Shown piece by piece: positions 34,829 to 42,141 of a stretch of 64,000 nt of DNA (position 1 is its first letter; each line of letters begins with the position of its first letter). The notes beneath the pieces were generated by a model. It was not told the origin of the DNA. It did not search any database and was given only the letters and a program-made list of their open reading frames with translations. Made by a program: the position numbers and the translations under genes. The stretch comes from an uncultured Eubacteriaceae bacterium (GTDB taxonomy: Bacteria > Bacillota > Clostridia > Eubacteriales > Eubacteriaceae): the NCBI GenBank assembly GCA_945867155.1, contig CAMBHL010000005.1, forward strand, positions 62,001-126,000. Direction: 5' to 3'.

Positions 34829-36472
34829 ATGAGTGATTTTAAACAACCGACCGAAGCGGATTTCGAACGCCTGTCCTCGCCTCAGGAAATCCGGCTTTGG
34901 GAAGATTATCTGAAAGACAAGGCGCCGGCGCATTTCCAGCGCAGCATCATGGCGGACATAGACCATTTTCTGTTCCTGTGTCCCGACGCGAACCTCGTGG
35001 TGGAACTGGAAAAATTCCGCCACTTCTCCGACTCCGCCGGCACCGGCAGCGGCAAAAAAGGCGACGCCCTGCGGAGCATGGGCTTAAAGCTATTGACCTT
35101 CACCTACCGGGAAGTTCAGGCGGATTTTGACGGGGTCTGCGATCAGATCGCCCACGCCGTAAGCCGCGCCATGGGCCAGAAGAGCCTCGTGGACATTCCC
35201 CACAGACGCCGCCTGCCCCTGGACGACGACAACACCGTGAAGCCCCACCAGGGCTACCATGTCACGGTCTCCGGGGACTACAAGCTCGAAGGCCGGGAAG
35301 ATTTCGCGAAGCGCAAGGAAATGGAATCCGACGGGCTGTTCCACGGCAACGCCGATCTCTTAAAGCACATCAGCTCTGATGTGGGCGGCACCTACGGCGG
35401 CAACGCCCGCATCTTAGAAGACTTCGACACCGGGGTCCCCACTTACGGGGGCAACGCCGGGATCACCGACAGCCTTGGAAAATCCGACGTGCCGACTTAC
35501 GGCGGGAATGCAAAAATCACCGAAAGCCTCGGCAAATCTGATATCTCGACCTACGGCGGCAATTCGGGGATTCTTAAAAACGACGACACCGACGCCCCGG
35601 ACGGCTACGGCTATGCCCGCTTCAACAAGCGGGGCGTGCCGGACATCCCCCTCAAGGGGAACTGGCAGCGCCTAAAGGCCGAAAAGGCGGCGGAAAAAGA
35701 AGCCGAAGCTTCAGCTTCTTCATCACAACAGGCAGACAAGCCGGGGGAGTCTGAGGGCGCAGGCGCGCCGACGGCTCCCCCAAAACCGGCAGCACCGGCT
35801 CCCGACAAGGCTGTTCCTGAAGCGGACACCGCGGTGAAAAAGGTCGGGGTGCCGGAACCGACGCCGGCCGCGAAAGCGGCCTTGGCGGCTGCCGGTGAAC
35901 GGGAAAAGGAGAGACCAGAAATGGAAGACACCCAATCAACAGACATCAAACCATCTGACAAACACATCTTTATCGCCAAAGGGGCGGTGATCGTCGGGGA
36001 CGTCCGGGTCGGCGACGACTCGTCGGTCTGGTTCGGCGCAGTGCTTCGGGGCGATCAGGCGCCCATCACCATCGGCGACGGCACCAACGTCCAGGACGGC
36101 TCCGTCGTCCACGTGGATATCAAAACGCCCACCATCATCGGCGACGGCGTGACCATCGGCCACAACTGCACGATTCACGGCTGCGACATCAGGGACAACG
36201 TCCTCATCGGCATGGGCTCGACTGTCATGAACCACGCGGAAATTCCCGACAACTGCATCGTCGGGGCGGGCTCACTGGTGACCCAGGGCAAGTCCTTCCC
36301 CGAAGGCTCGCTGATTCTCGGCAGTCCGGCGAAGGCCGTGCGGAAGCTCACCGACGAAGAAATCCAGGGCATCCGGGACAACGCCGAAGAATACAAACAG
36401 CTCATGGATCTCTACGAAGGACAGCCTTTCGAGGCGATCCCCGGGGGTTTTGTGAAGCTCATCGACGACTAA
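34829..36472 (+). CDS. DUF559-like / TYGGNA-repeat / gamma-carbonic-anhydrase fusion protein
   Basis: 547 residues from ATG 34829 (TGGAGGGA just upstream). Three parts: (1) residues 1-125, with HFQRSIMADIDHFLFLCPDANLV then VVELEKFRH and MGLKLLTFTYREV, similar to the DUF559 endonuclease-like fold but with the usual ELDG changed to ELEK; (2) residues ~188-270, four TYGGNA/S repeats about 20 residues apart; (3) a Pro/Ala-rich linker and, from residue 365, a complete left-handed beta-helix gamma-carbonic anhydrase with His ligands in SVVHVD and TIGHNCTIHGC. The catalytic status of part 1 is doubtful. An internal ATG with its own ribosome site could yield part 3 alone. Ends at a terminator. Confidence 0.75.
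   Translation: MSDFKQPTEADFERLSSPQEIRLWEDYLKDKAPAHFQRSIMADIDHFLFLCPDANLVVELEKFRHFSDSAGTGSGKKGDALRSMGLKLLTFTYREVQADFDGVCDQIAHAVSRAMGQKSLVDIPHRRRLPLDDDNTVKPHQGYHVTVSGDYKLEGREDFAKRKEMESDGLFHGNADLLKHISSDVGGTYGGNARILEDFDTGVPTYGGNAGITDSLGKSDVPTYGGNAKITESLGKSDISTYGGNSGILKNDDTDAPDGYGYARFNKRGVPDIPLKGNWQRLKAEKAAEKEAEASASSSQQADKPGESEGAGAPTAPPKPAAPAPDKAVPEADTAVKKVGVPEPTPAAKAALAAAGEREKERPEMEDTQSTDIKPSDKHIFIAKGAVIVGDVRVGDDSSVWFGAVLRGDQAPITIGDGTNVQDGSVVHVDIKTPTIIGDGVTIGHNCTIHGCDIRDNVLIGMGSTVMNHAEIPDNCIVGAGSLVTQGKSFPEGSLILGSPAKAVRKLTDEEIQGIRDNAEEYKQLMDLYEGQPFEAIPGGFVKLIDD
35904..35923 (+). promoter_or_regulatory. Internal ribosome site and in-frame ATG before the gamma-CA domain
   Basis: AAAAGGAGAG (35904-35913) is followed by in-frame ATG 35921, exactly where the linker ends and the carbonic anhydrase begins. 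It would give a 183-residue stand-alone gamma-CA. Confidence 0.5.
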
Positions 36473-36478
36473 TTTCAG

Positions 36479-36503
36479 GCAGCCGGCTTTCGGCTGCTTT
36501 TTT
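36479..36503 (+). terminator. Terminator after the gamma-CA fusion gene
   Basis: GCAGCCG-GCTTT-CGGCTGC (36479-36497) then T-run. Confidence 0.85.
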
Positions 36504-36522
36504 ATTTTGAAGGAGGGATTTT

Positions 36523-38682
36523 ATGGACTGGCGGGATTCGGTGAAGGCGGTGCGCCGGGCGGCGGCCGCGGGGCAGCTCGTGATCTTCGTGGGCTCGGGG
36601 GTGTCGGCGAATTCGGGGCTGCCGACCTGGAAGGAGATGATCCTCAAGATCGCCGAGCGGCTCCCGGCGGACTTCAACAGCGACGCGCCGTTTAACCCGG
36701 ACACCTACTTGCGCATCCCCGAGTATCTGTACGAGCAGGACTTAAGTCCCAATCATCAGTATTATTATCAGACGATTGGCGAGATTTTATCTTCGGATGC
36801 CCTGGCGAACCCCATCGACGATTTAATTTTCGACATCCGCCCCCACCACATCATCACCACGAACGCCGATGCCCTCCTCGAGCGCTCGGCGTCTTTAAAC
36901 ACGCGGCTTTACGCCGTCGTATCCAAAGATGCGGATCTGCTGTCCAAATCGTCCCAGCATTATCTGATTAAAATGCACGGGGACATCCAAGACCCGGAAA
37001 CCGTGGTCGTCAAAGAGAGCGATTATTTAGATTATGAACAAAATCATCCCCTGCTCTCGACTTTTATCAGATCATTACTCATCAACCACACGTTCTTGTT
37101 CATCGGCTATTCCCTCAACGATTACAATCTGAATTTGATCCTCAACTGGATTCATTTTTTTAGAAAACAATTAAAGGTCAAGCGCCGGCCGGACAATTTT
37201 CTTGTGCAGACGAAAACCCCGTCCCCTTACGAGGTGAGACGCCTCGAAAGCCGGGACATGACCGTGGTGGACCTCAACACCCTCCCCGACGTGATTCTCC
37301 GGCGGGCGGCGATTCCCCAGAGCCTGACCGCGCCCTACGGCAGGCGGCTGTACGCCTACCTCGCGACGATCGCGGACAAAGGGCTGTTCCAGACGGTGCT
37401 GCCCCTGGGCACGGCGCTGTCTGAAGCCCTGGAGCCGCTCAAGTCTTACAACCGCATCGCCCCGGCGGACTTGCTCGCGGCTTTCGATTTCGGGCCGGCG
37501 GAGCTCGTGAACACCACGCTGATCTTAAAAGACCCGGCATTGGGCAAAAGGCTCGGCCCGGTGCTCACCGCCCCCGGGCCGGTGCGGGACGCCTTTTCCA
37601 GGGTGGGGATCACCGCCGTGAGCGCCGGAGGGGAAACCACGGGGCTGTCCCCTTATCCGGACGATCCCGTCGATGCCGAACTCAAGGCCGCCTACCTCGA
37701 CAACCGGTACGAAGATTTAAGGGCAGGACTTGAAGACGCCTCCCCGGCGGCGAAAATCGCGTGGGGGTGGCTTTTAGGTGAAGACGTATCGGGCGCCGTC
37801 GCCAAAGAGCGGGCCGAATTAGATCCCGGCGACGCCGCGGCCTTCATCCTTCACGCCCTCCGGGCGTGTCTTGCCGGGTGTCCCGACCCGCCGGGCACGA
37901 CTTTGTCCCAGATCCTCACTGCCGGGAGCCTCGAAGGCCAGCCGGGCACGGGGTTCGTCCGGGCGCTGTTCACCCACGCCCCGGAAGCCATGGGGATGCT
38001 CCGGGACCGGGACCGCCTCGAAGACGTCCTCCGGGACCCCGCGCCCCCGAAAAACCAGGGAGCGGTGGCCGCCCACGTCGCCGGCCGGCTGTTTGCGAGA
38101 GCCCGGAGCGCCTATTTCTTCATTTTGGACAACCACCTGCCCTTCCCGATGCACAGCGCCGAGGCCTATTTCAAGTACGCGATTCAGGGGCTCCTCTGCC
38201 TGTCGGCGTCCCCCTACAAGCGGCCGTGGGACGCCGTCGACTTAGACCTCGCGTCCAAAGGGGCGCGCCCCCGGGAACTGGCCCGGTGGCTCGTGCGCTA
38301 CGCCCCCGGGGAACTCGTCCTGACGGACCCGGACCGGGGCGCCGCCTTGTACGCAAACCGCCTGGCCGCCCAGCGGGCTTTCCCGAATCTGTCCTTCGCG
38401 CCCCTGGAAAGCCTCGGGATGATTCTGGCCCGGACGGACCTGCCGAAGCCCCTGCGGGCAAAGCTCCGGGACGAGGGCCTTACCACCTGCCTCGCCGCCC
38501 TGACCCGCTCGCCGGACCGGGCAGGAGAAATCTTCGGCGCGGCCAAGCCCCTGTTCGCGTCCAAGGCGCCGGTGCCCGACGGCCGGAAATGGCACAATTT
38601 GCTGACTCAGCCTGCCTTCCGCCGTCTGCACCTGCCCGGAGCGTCCCGGATCGCCGCCCGCCTCGAACAAGAGTTCAAATAG
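36523..38682 (+). CDS. SIR2-domain protein, probable anti-phage NADase effector
   Basis: 719 residues. Residues 1-~270 form a SIR2-like domain: VIFVGSGVSANSGLPTW (NAD-binding Gly loop, residues 20-36), IITTNAD with the conserved Asn (~114), KMHGD with the catalytic His (~152), and FIGYSLNDYNL (~190). The remaining ~450 residues are rich in Ala, Leu, Pro and Arg, helical, with no domain I recognise; they could be the sensor. Stand-alone SIR2 proteins of this design deplete NAD on phage infection in several defence systems. AAGGAGGG precedes ATG 36523. The region 36,700-37,190 is AT-richer than the very GC-rich 3' half. Confidence 0.75.
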   Translation: MDWRDSVKAVRRAAAAGQLVIFVGSGVSANSGLPTWKEMILKIAERLPADFNSDAPFNPDTYLRIPEYLYEQDLSPNHQYYYQTIGEILSSDALANPIDDLIFDIRPHHIITTNADALLERSASLNTRLYAVVSKDADLLSKSSQHYLIKMHGDIQDPETVVVKESDYLDYEQNHPLLSTFIRSLLINHTFLFIGYSLNDYNLNLILNWIHFFRKQLKVKRRPDNFLVQTKTPSPYEVRRLESRDMTVVDLNTLPDVILRRAAIPQSLTAPYGRRLYAYLATIADKGLFQTVLPLGTALSEALEPLKSYNRIAPADLLAAFDFGPAELVNTTLILKDPALGKRLGPVLTAPGPVRDAFSRVGITAVSAGGETTGLSPYPDDPVDAELKAAYLDNRYEDLRAGLEDASPAAKIAWGWLLGEDVSGAVAKERAELDPGDAAAFILHALRACLAGCPDPPGTTLSQILTAGSLEGQPGTGFVRALFTHAPEAMGMLRDRDRLEDVLRDPAPPKNQGAVAAHVAGRLFARARSAYFFILDNHLPFPMHSAEAYFKYAIQGLLCLSASPYKRPWDAVDLDLASKGARPRELARWLVRYAPGELVLTDPDRGAALYANRLAAQRAFPNLSFAPLESLGMILARTDLPKPLRAKLRDEGLTTCLAALTRSPDRAGEIFGAAKPLFASKAPVPDGRKWHNLLTQPAFRRLHLPGASRIAARLEQEFK

Positions 38683-38735
38683 GCTTAACATCGGCTTAAA
38701 AATAGAATCTGGATTTTACAAATTTTAATTTGGTC

Positions 38736-38764
38736 TTGCCTTTGGAATGAAAACGGTTTATAAT
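38736..38764 (+). promoter_or_regulatory. Orphan promoter
   Basis: TTGCCT (38736-38741), 17-bp spacer, TATAAT (38759-38764). No open frame with a ribosome site follows before the terminator at 38876-38912. Confidence 0.6.
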
Positions 38765-38770
38765 TAAAAT

Positions 38771-38912
38771 CATAGAAGTATCCTCTCCGGAAGGATGCTT
38801 TCATCATAGATCTGCCCCCGCCCGCCGATTCGGCGGGGGCGTATCTATTACCAAGTCATTTGGCCTCTATTTAGGAAAAACACCCCTGTTGTTGGAGCAG
38901 GGGTGTTTTTTC
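38771..38912 (+). ncRNA. Candidate small RNA (orphan promoter to terminator)
   Basis: About 140 nt between a good promoter and an intrinsic terminator. Inside: a small hairpin ATCCT/AGGAT (~38780-38796); a strong extended hairpin with TAGAT / ATCTA (38807-38811, 38843-38847) closing GCCCCCGCC / GGCGGGGGC (38814-38822, 38832-38840); and the terminator AACACCCCTG / CAGGGGTGTT followed by T-run (38879-38912). No homologous RNA family is recognised. It fills most of the 330-bp gap between the SIR2 gene and the endolysin. Confidence 0.5.
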
Positions 38913-39012
38913 TTATGAACAAACAAGGTTTTATGAATTTTGATACACAAAGGACAGGGAATCCGGTCAGAAAAAGAAAGAAAGAAACATACCGAAATCC
39001 CCTTTTTTGGAT

Positions 39013-39906
39013 TTACGGCCGTCCATGGGTGAGCAGGGCCCACCAGGTCTGCCGGCCGACGATGCCGTCGACGGCCAGGTTTTTGACGCCCTGGAAATGC
39101 CGGACGGCGGCTTCGGTTTTGTCCCCGAAGAAACCGTCGGGGGCGGCCCCGACCCGGGACTGGACCAGGCGGGTGATCCGGCCCCGGCTTCTCCGGGTGA
39201 GCATCGGGCACCAGGCGAGGGTCTTCGGCCCGGGAATGCCGTCGACCGCGAGCCCGGCTTTGTACTGGATGTTGAGCTCCTTCTGGAGGGCGACGACCCA
39301 CGGGTCGTGCACCCCGGCGCTGGCTTCGGGCAGGGTCCACGCGTTGAGACTGCCCTGGGCGGCGTAGCGCTTCCACGTGTAGGGCTCGCCGAAAAACACG
39401 TCATAGTCCAGGTCTCTTGCGGAATACTGCCACATGGCGCAGATGGGCCAGCCGATGTGAGCCGGCCCCCGGGACGAGTATTTCGCGACCCACAGGCCGA
39501 AGTTCTGCTTCGCGATTTTCGCGTACTGGGCGGTGCGGCTGTCGGAGCAGTAGAACAGCGGGCGCACCCCGGTTTCCATGTAGACGTAGTTCAGCCATTT
39601 TAAGGCCGTGTCCGGGCCGTAGCGCAGGGCCTTGCCCTCCCAGTCCAGGGCGTACACCGCATGACCGGCGTGGCGCCCCACGAGGTCTAGGAAAAACTTC
39701 GCCTCGTCGATCATGGCGTTGTTTTCCGGGTGGGCGTAGTGGTAGAAGCCGAACAGGCGGTCTTCGCCGTGCACCCCGTTGTAGTGGATGTCGAGCATCT
39801 TGTCCTTGAGGGTGCGCCCTTCGGAGGCTTTGATCATGTAGAAGGACCACAAGTTGTAGTCCACGTGGGTCTGATAAGATGAAATGTCGACGCCGTATAA
39901 GGCCAT
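39013..39906 (-). CDS. GH25 lysozyme (phage-type endolysin) with peptidoglycan-binding domain
   Basis: 297 residues without a signal peptide. The GH25 catalytic fold starts GVDISSYQ and holds the DxE pair in YALDWEG (~residue 88-92), with FYHYAHP and LWVAKYSS. After ~residue 200 comes a PG_binding_1 module (VVALQKELNIQYKAGLAVDGIPGPKTL) and a second weaker copy (GAAPDGFFGDKTEAAVRHFQGVKNLAVDG), so two repeats. It cuts the MurNAc-GlcNAc bond. Lacking a signal sequence, it needs the holin encoded 22 bp upstream for export. Confidence 0.92.
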   Translation of the reverse strand: MALYGVDISSYQTHVDYNLWSFYMIKASEGRTLKDKMLDIHYNGVHGEDRLFGFYHYAHPENNAMIDEAKFFLDLVGRHAGHAVYALDWEGKALRYGPDTALKWLNYVYMETGVRPLFYCSDSRTAQYAKIAKQNFGLWVAKYSSRGPAHIGWPICAMWQYSARDLDYDVFFGEPYTWKRYAAQGSLNAWTLPEASAGVHDPWVVALQKELNIQYKAGLAVDGIPGPKTLAWCPMLTRRSRGRITRLVQSRVGAAPDGFFGDKTEAAVRHFQGVKNLAVDGIVGRQTWWALLTHGRP

Positions 39907-39928
39907 GATGTCGCTCCTTTCAATTAGA

Positions 39929-40147
39929 TTAATAAGATGAATGATGCTGATTTTCCTGATCCTCCGACAGTTCCGGCAGCCCCGACACCGCGCCGAGGAG
40001 GGCTAAAAGCGCGGCGAGGGCGGCCTGGGACAGGGCGTCGGCCCACGGGGCGTTGGTCAGGGTCGTGCCCACGGCGAGGGCGGCCGCGAAGGTCTGGATG
40101 AAGGTGCGCAGGGCGCGGAGCCCCGCGGCTTTGAGCCACGCCCTCAC
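39929..40147 (-). CDS. Holin, Lactococcus phage r1t type
   Basis: 72 residues from GTG 40147 (GGGAG five bases upstream). The sequence AWLKAAGLRALRTFIQTF, a hydrophobic stretch AALAALLALLGAVSGLPEL and charged C terminus fit the r1t holin family (RAxKTFxQT ... LLSLLTSxAGLPE pattern). It would form lesions in the cytoplasmic membrane that release the endolysin. The GTG lies 1 bp after the stop of the 32-residue reading frame, so the two are translationally coupled. A longer in-frame start further upstream lacks support. Confidence 0.85.
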   Translation of the reverse strand: MRAWLKAAGLRALRTFIQTFAAALAVGTTLTNAPWADALSQAALAALLALLGAVSGLPELSEDQENQHHSSY

Positions 40148-40148
40148 A

Positions 40149-40247
40149 TCATCTCCCGCGGTTCTGGGGAAAGCCCGCTTTGGACAGGGCGGTGAGGGCG
40201 GCAAGGGCGGCGGAGAGCACCGCCGCCCGGATTAAGACGGGGATCAT
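40149..40247 (-). CDS. 32-residue hydrophobic peptide between DUF2922 gene and holin
   Basis: ATG 40247 overlaps the DUF2922 stop as ATGA, and its TGA (40149-40151) ends 1 bp before the holin GTG. It begins MIPVLIRAAVLSAALAALTA and ends KAGFPQNRGR, a single membrane-type helix with basic tail. Position matches where a small YvrJ-type membrane peptide often follows DUF1659/DUF2922 genes in Firmicutes, but sequence likeness is not convincing. Alternatives are a coupling peptide or an antiholin-like regulator. The tight overlaps are the main evidence that it is translated. Confidence 0.55.
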   Translation of the reverse strand: MIPVLIRAAVLSAALAALTALSKAGFPQNRGR

Positions 40248-40468
40248 GCCAGGTTAACGTCGGTCTTTTCGGTGGTGACCCGCTGGGCGGAGGCCACCCC
40301 GGTGACCGCGTCGGCGCCGATGCCCAGCGCCCCGGCTTTCACCATCGCGTCAAGGCTTGCCTTGATGTCGCTGTCGAGGAGCGCGTTCTTGAAGTCGCCG
40401 ATGGTGAGGGTCATGACGTCCCCGGACGCCAGATTGAATTTCACTGTAAGTTCTTGAGTTGTTGCCAT
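40244..40468 (-). CDS. DUF2922 protein
   Basis: 74 residues. MATTQELTVKFNLASGDVMTLTIGDFK, then DIKASLDAMVKAGAL and GVASAQRVTTEKTDVNL fit DUF2922, a family of ~70-residue proteins of unknown function commonly next to DUF1659 genes. No signal or membrane segment. It is preceded by a leader nearly the same as that of the DUF1659 gene and overlaps the 32-residue peptide. Confidence 0.85.
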   Translation of the reverse strand: MATTQELTVKFNLASGDVMTLTIGDFKNALLDSDIKASLDAMVKAGALGIGADAVTGVASAQRVTTEKTDVNLA

Positions 40469-40505
40469 AATTTTTTCTCCTTATGATTTTTTAAATACGC
40501 GTTAG
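40465..40505 (-). repeat. Leader repeat copy B (before the DUF2922 gene)
   Basis: On the minus strand the start region reads AATCATAAGGAG, four bases, AATT, ATGGC. The same block with an upstream ATTTAAA stretch occurs before the DUF1659 gene. Confidence 0.65.
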
Positions 40506-40533
40506 CCAAAAAGGTTTGCCATTTTCTGTCTCA

Positions 40534-40755
40534 TCAGCCGTTGATGAGTTCTTCCGAGGTGACGACGTAGGCGGATTCCATGGTCATGGTCGTCAGCGCG
40601 TCGTAGGCGTCGGCGACGGCCAGAATCGCGGCCGGTGATGCGGCGGTGAGGATTTTCGAGACGTCGCGGTTGACGTTCTTCGTCTTGCCGTCGTCCATGT
40701 CCTTCACGTTGCGCATTCTAAGCGTCTGTCCGGTTAATTTTTTTGTTACAGCCAT
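40534..40755 (-). CDS. DUF1659 protein
   Basis: 73 residues. MAVTKKLTGQTLRMRN, AILAVADAYDALTTMTMESA and a polar C terminus fit DUF1659, a small family of unknown function paired with DUF2922. Soluble and without Cys. It is the first of the short-gene series after the sigma factor gene; the 123-bp gap to that gene holds an AT-rich -10 and a hairpin. Confidence 0.85.
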   Translation of the reverse strand: MAVTKKLTGQTLRMRNVKDMDDGKTKNVNRDVSKILTAASPAAILAVADAYDALTTMTMESAYVVTSEELING

Positions 40756-40795
40756 AATTTGTACTCCTTATCCTTATGATTTAAATTCGTGTAAG
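40752..40795 (-). repeat. Leader repeat copy A (before the DUF1659 gene)
   Basis: Carries ATTTAAATCATAAGGA, then TAAGGAG, four bases, AATT, ATGGC, matching copy B over about 35 bp with small gaps. Confidence 0.65.
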
Positions 40796-40808
40796 ACCGA
40801 AAGCTTTT

Positions 40809-40847
40809 GTCTGTTCGGGACCCGTGTGGTTCAGACGCTTATATAAT
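40809..40847 (-). promoter_or_regulatory. Putative promoter and leader hairpin of the DUF1659-endolysin run
   Basis: TATATAAG on the minus strand (about 40838-40845) looks like a -10; no consensus -35 is found, which leaves room for recognition by the adjacent sigma factor. Downstream GTCTG / CAGAC (40809-40813, 40832-40836) with an inner GGG/CCC can pair in the leader. Confidence 0.4.
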
Positions 40848-40878
40848 GCTCAAAATCTGAAAAAAGGGTGACAGTTTT

Positions 40879-41457
40879 CTACAACTTTTTCAAAATTAAT
40901 TTTTCTTTAAGTTTTTTGATGCCCCGCTTTTGGAGGGTTCTTACGGTTTCGATATCGCTGCCCCGCTTTTTCGCAATCGCTTTGAGGGGCTGCCCTTCGA
41001 GATAAAAGGCACGCATGATCTCCTGCTGAGCCGGCGACAAATGCCGCATCGCCTTGTATACCCGCTGTATGCGCTGTTGATGATACGCTTTACTTTCTGT
41101 ATCGGCTGTACCCGGATGCACTTCATCAGCCGTATCAAAATATTCGGCTTCGGGGCCGCGGCAGCGCCAGCGCTTTTTCGCCTGCTTCATCATGACCCCT
41201 TTGAGATAAACGGGAAAATACACCCCTTTTTCAGGCTCGAAGGCTTTGACGGCTTTAATTAAATCTAAGTTGAAGTCCGACACGGCGTCCTCAAAATCGG
41301 GAAAGGGCCCGGCGGTCTTGTAGATCAGGGGCTTGAAGGCGAGGATCAGGGTCTTCATCGCGGTCTTGTCCCCGGCCTTGGCCTTTGCGACGAGGCGGGC
41401 CGTTGCATCATAGGCGTTGTCGTTGATCGGCTTCTTCATCTTATCCATCTTATCCAT
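40879..41457 (-). CDS. Sigma-70 family (ECF-like/group 5) RNA polymerase sigma factor
   Basis: 192 residues. Region 2 is seen as LVAKAKAGDKTAMKTLILAFKPLIYKTA and DAVSDFNLDLIKAVKAFEPEKGVYFPVYLKGVMMKQ; region 4 as MRHLSPAQQEIMRAFYLEGQPLKAIAKKRGSDIETVRTLQKRGIKKLKE. This resembles the TcdR/UviA-type sigma factors that control toxin, bacteriocin and holin genes in clostridia. It overlaps the upstream DUF4373 gene by 8 bp and stands just before the DUF1659-to-endolysin genes. The N terminus has MDKMDKM, so the exact ATG is uncertain. Confidence 0.85.
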   Translation of the reverse strand: MDKMDKMKKPINDNAYDATARLVAKAKAGDKTAMKTLILAFKPLIYKTAGPFPDFEDAVSDFNLDLIKAVKAFEPEKGVYFPVYLKGVMMKQAKKRWRCRGPEAEYFDTADEVHPGTADTESKAYHQQRIQRVYKAMRHLSPAQQEIMRAFYLEGQPLKAIAKKRGSDIETVRTLQKRGIKKLKEKLILKKL

Positions 41458-42076
41458 GGCAGGCCGCCTTTCCCTCCATCTCCTCGGCGAGGGCCATGAG
41501 GCTGTTGGTGTCGGCTTCGGCGATGGCGTCGATCATCGCGGCCCTTTTGTTAAAGTCTTTGGGGTCTGCCGGCTCCGCCGGCCCGGGCGTCCTCCGGCGC
41601 CCCCATGCTGCGCGGTACTTTGGTTTGCTCTGCTTTGCATTACTTTCCTTTGCTTTACTTTGTTCCAAATTGCCGGCATTTTTTAAGATTTTGTCGGCAT
41701 CCACGAGCAGATAGTCGGCATTGGTCTCCACGGCCTTCCGGCGGCGGACGATCTCGAAGTACCGGCGCTGAATCCCCGCGCTGGTCAGGATGTGGTATTT
41801 TTCGTAGCACCCGGGATCAAAAAGGCCCCGGCGCACGGCGCATTCGGCGATCGCCGCGACCCGCTTCTCCGGCAGGCCGATGTGCCCGGCGAACAGCAGG
41901 CGCGCGTCGTCCCCGAAGGGGCAGTAGTAGCCGTACAGGCCGTAGATGCGCTGGAGCAGGCGCACGAACACGTAGAGCCCGTCGGCGCCGAACTCGGCGA
42001 TGAGCAGCTCCAGGTTGTCGTCAAAGGCGACGTCCACGGGGAAATAGTCCACCCCGGCTTTGCTGAATCTTGTCAT
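41450..42076 (-). CDS. DUF4373 / Lin1244-Lin1753-like protein (phage replication-type)
   Basis: 208 residues. The N-terminal ~100 residues, GVDYFPVDVAFDDNLELLIAEFGADGLYVFVRLLQRIYG followed by YYCPFGDDARLLFA, are the Lin1244/Lin1753-like (DUF4373) domain found in phage and mobile-element replication proteins related to DnaD. The rest is a polar linker (EQSKAKESNAKQSK) and a helical tail. First gene of the cassette, with a TTGACA promoter 160 bp upstream. No helicase loader or primase is adjacent, so here it may be a regulator rather than a replication factor. Confidence 0.8.
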   Translation of the reverse strand: MTRFSKAGVDYFPVDVAFDDNLELLIAEFGADGLYVFVRLLQRIYGLYGYYCPFGDDARLLFAGHIGLPEKRVAAIAECAVRRGLFDPGCYEKYHILTSAGIQRRYFEIVRRRKAVETNADYLLVDADKILKNAGNLEQSKAKESNAKQSKPKYRAAWGRRRTPGPAEPADPKDFNKRAAMIDAIAEADTNSLMALAEEMEGKAACHG

Positions 42077-42141
42077 GAGAAACTCCTTTCTAGTGCAGTT
42101 TCTTTAAATTCTGCATATTTTCTGTATAATTATAGATTTCA

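Noticed and set aside
35390..35640. TYGGNA repeats as a CRISPR-like or DNA-level repeat
   Set aside because: Similarity is at protein level; the codons vary and the frame is open, so it is a protein repeat.
38814..38840. GC-rich hairpin read as a terminator of the SIR2 gene
   Set aside because: No T-run follows it; the real terminator is the next hairpin at 38879-38912. Better seen as part of an RNA.
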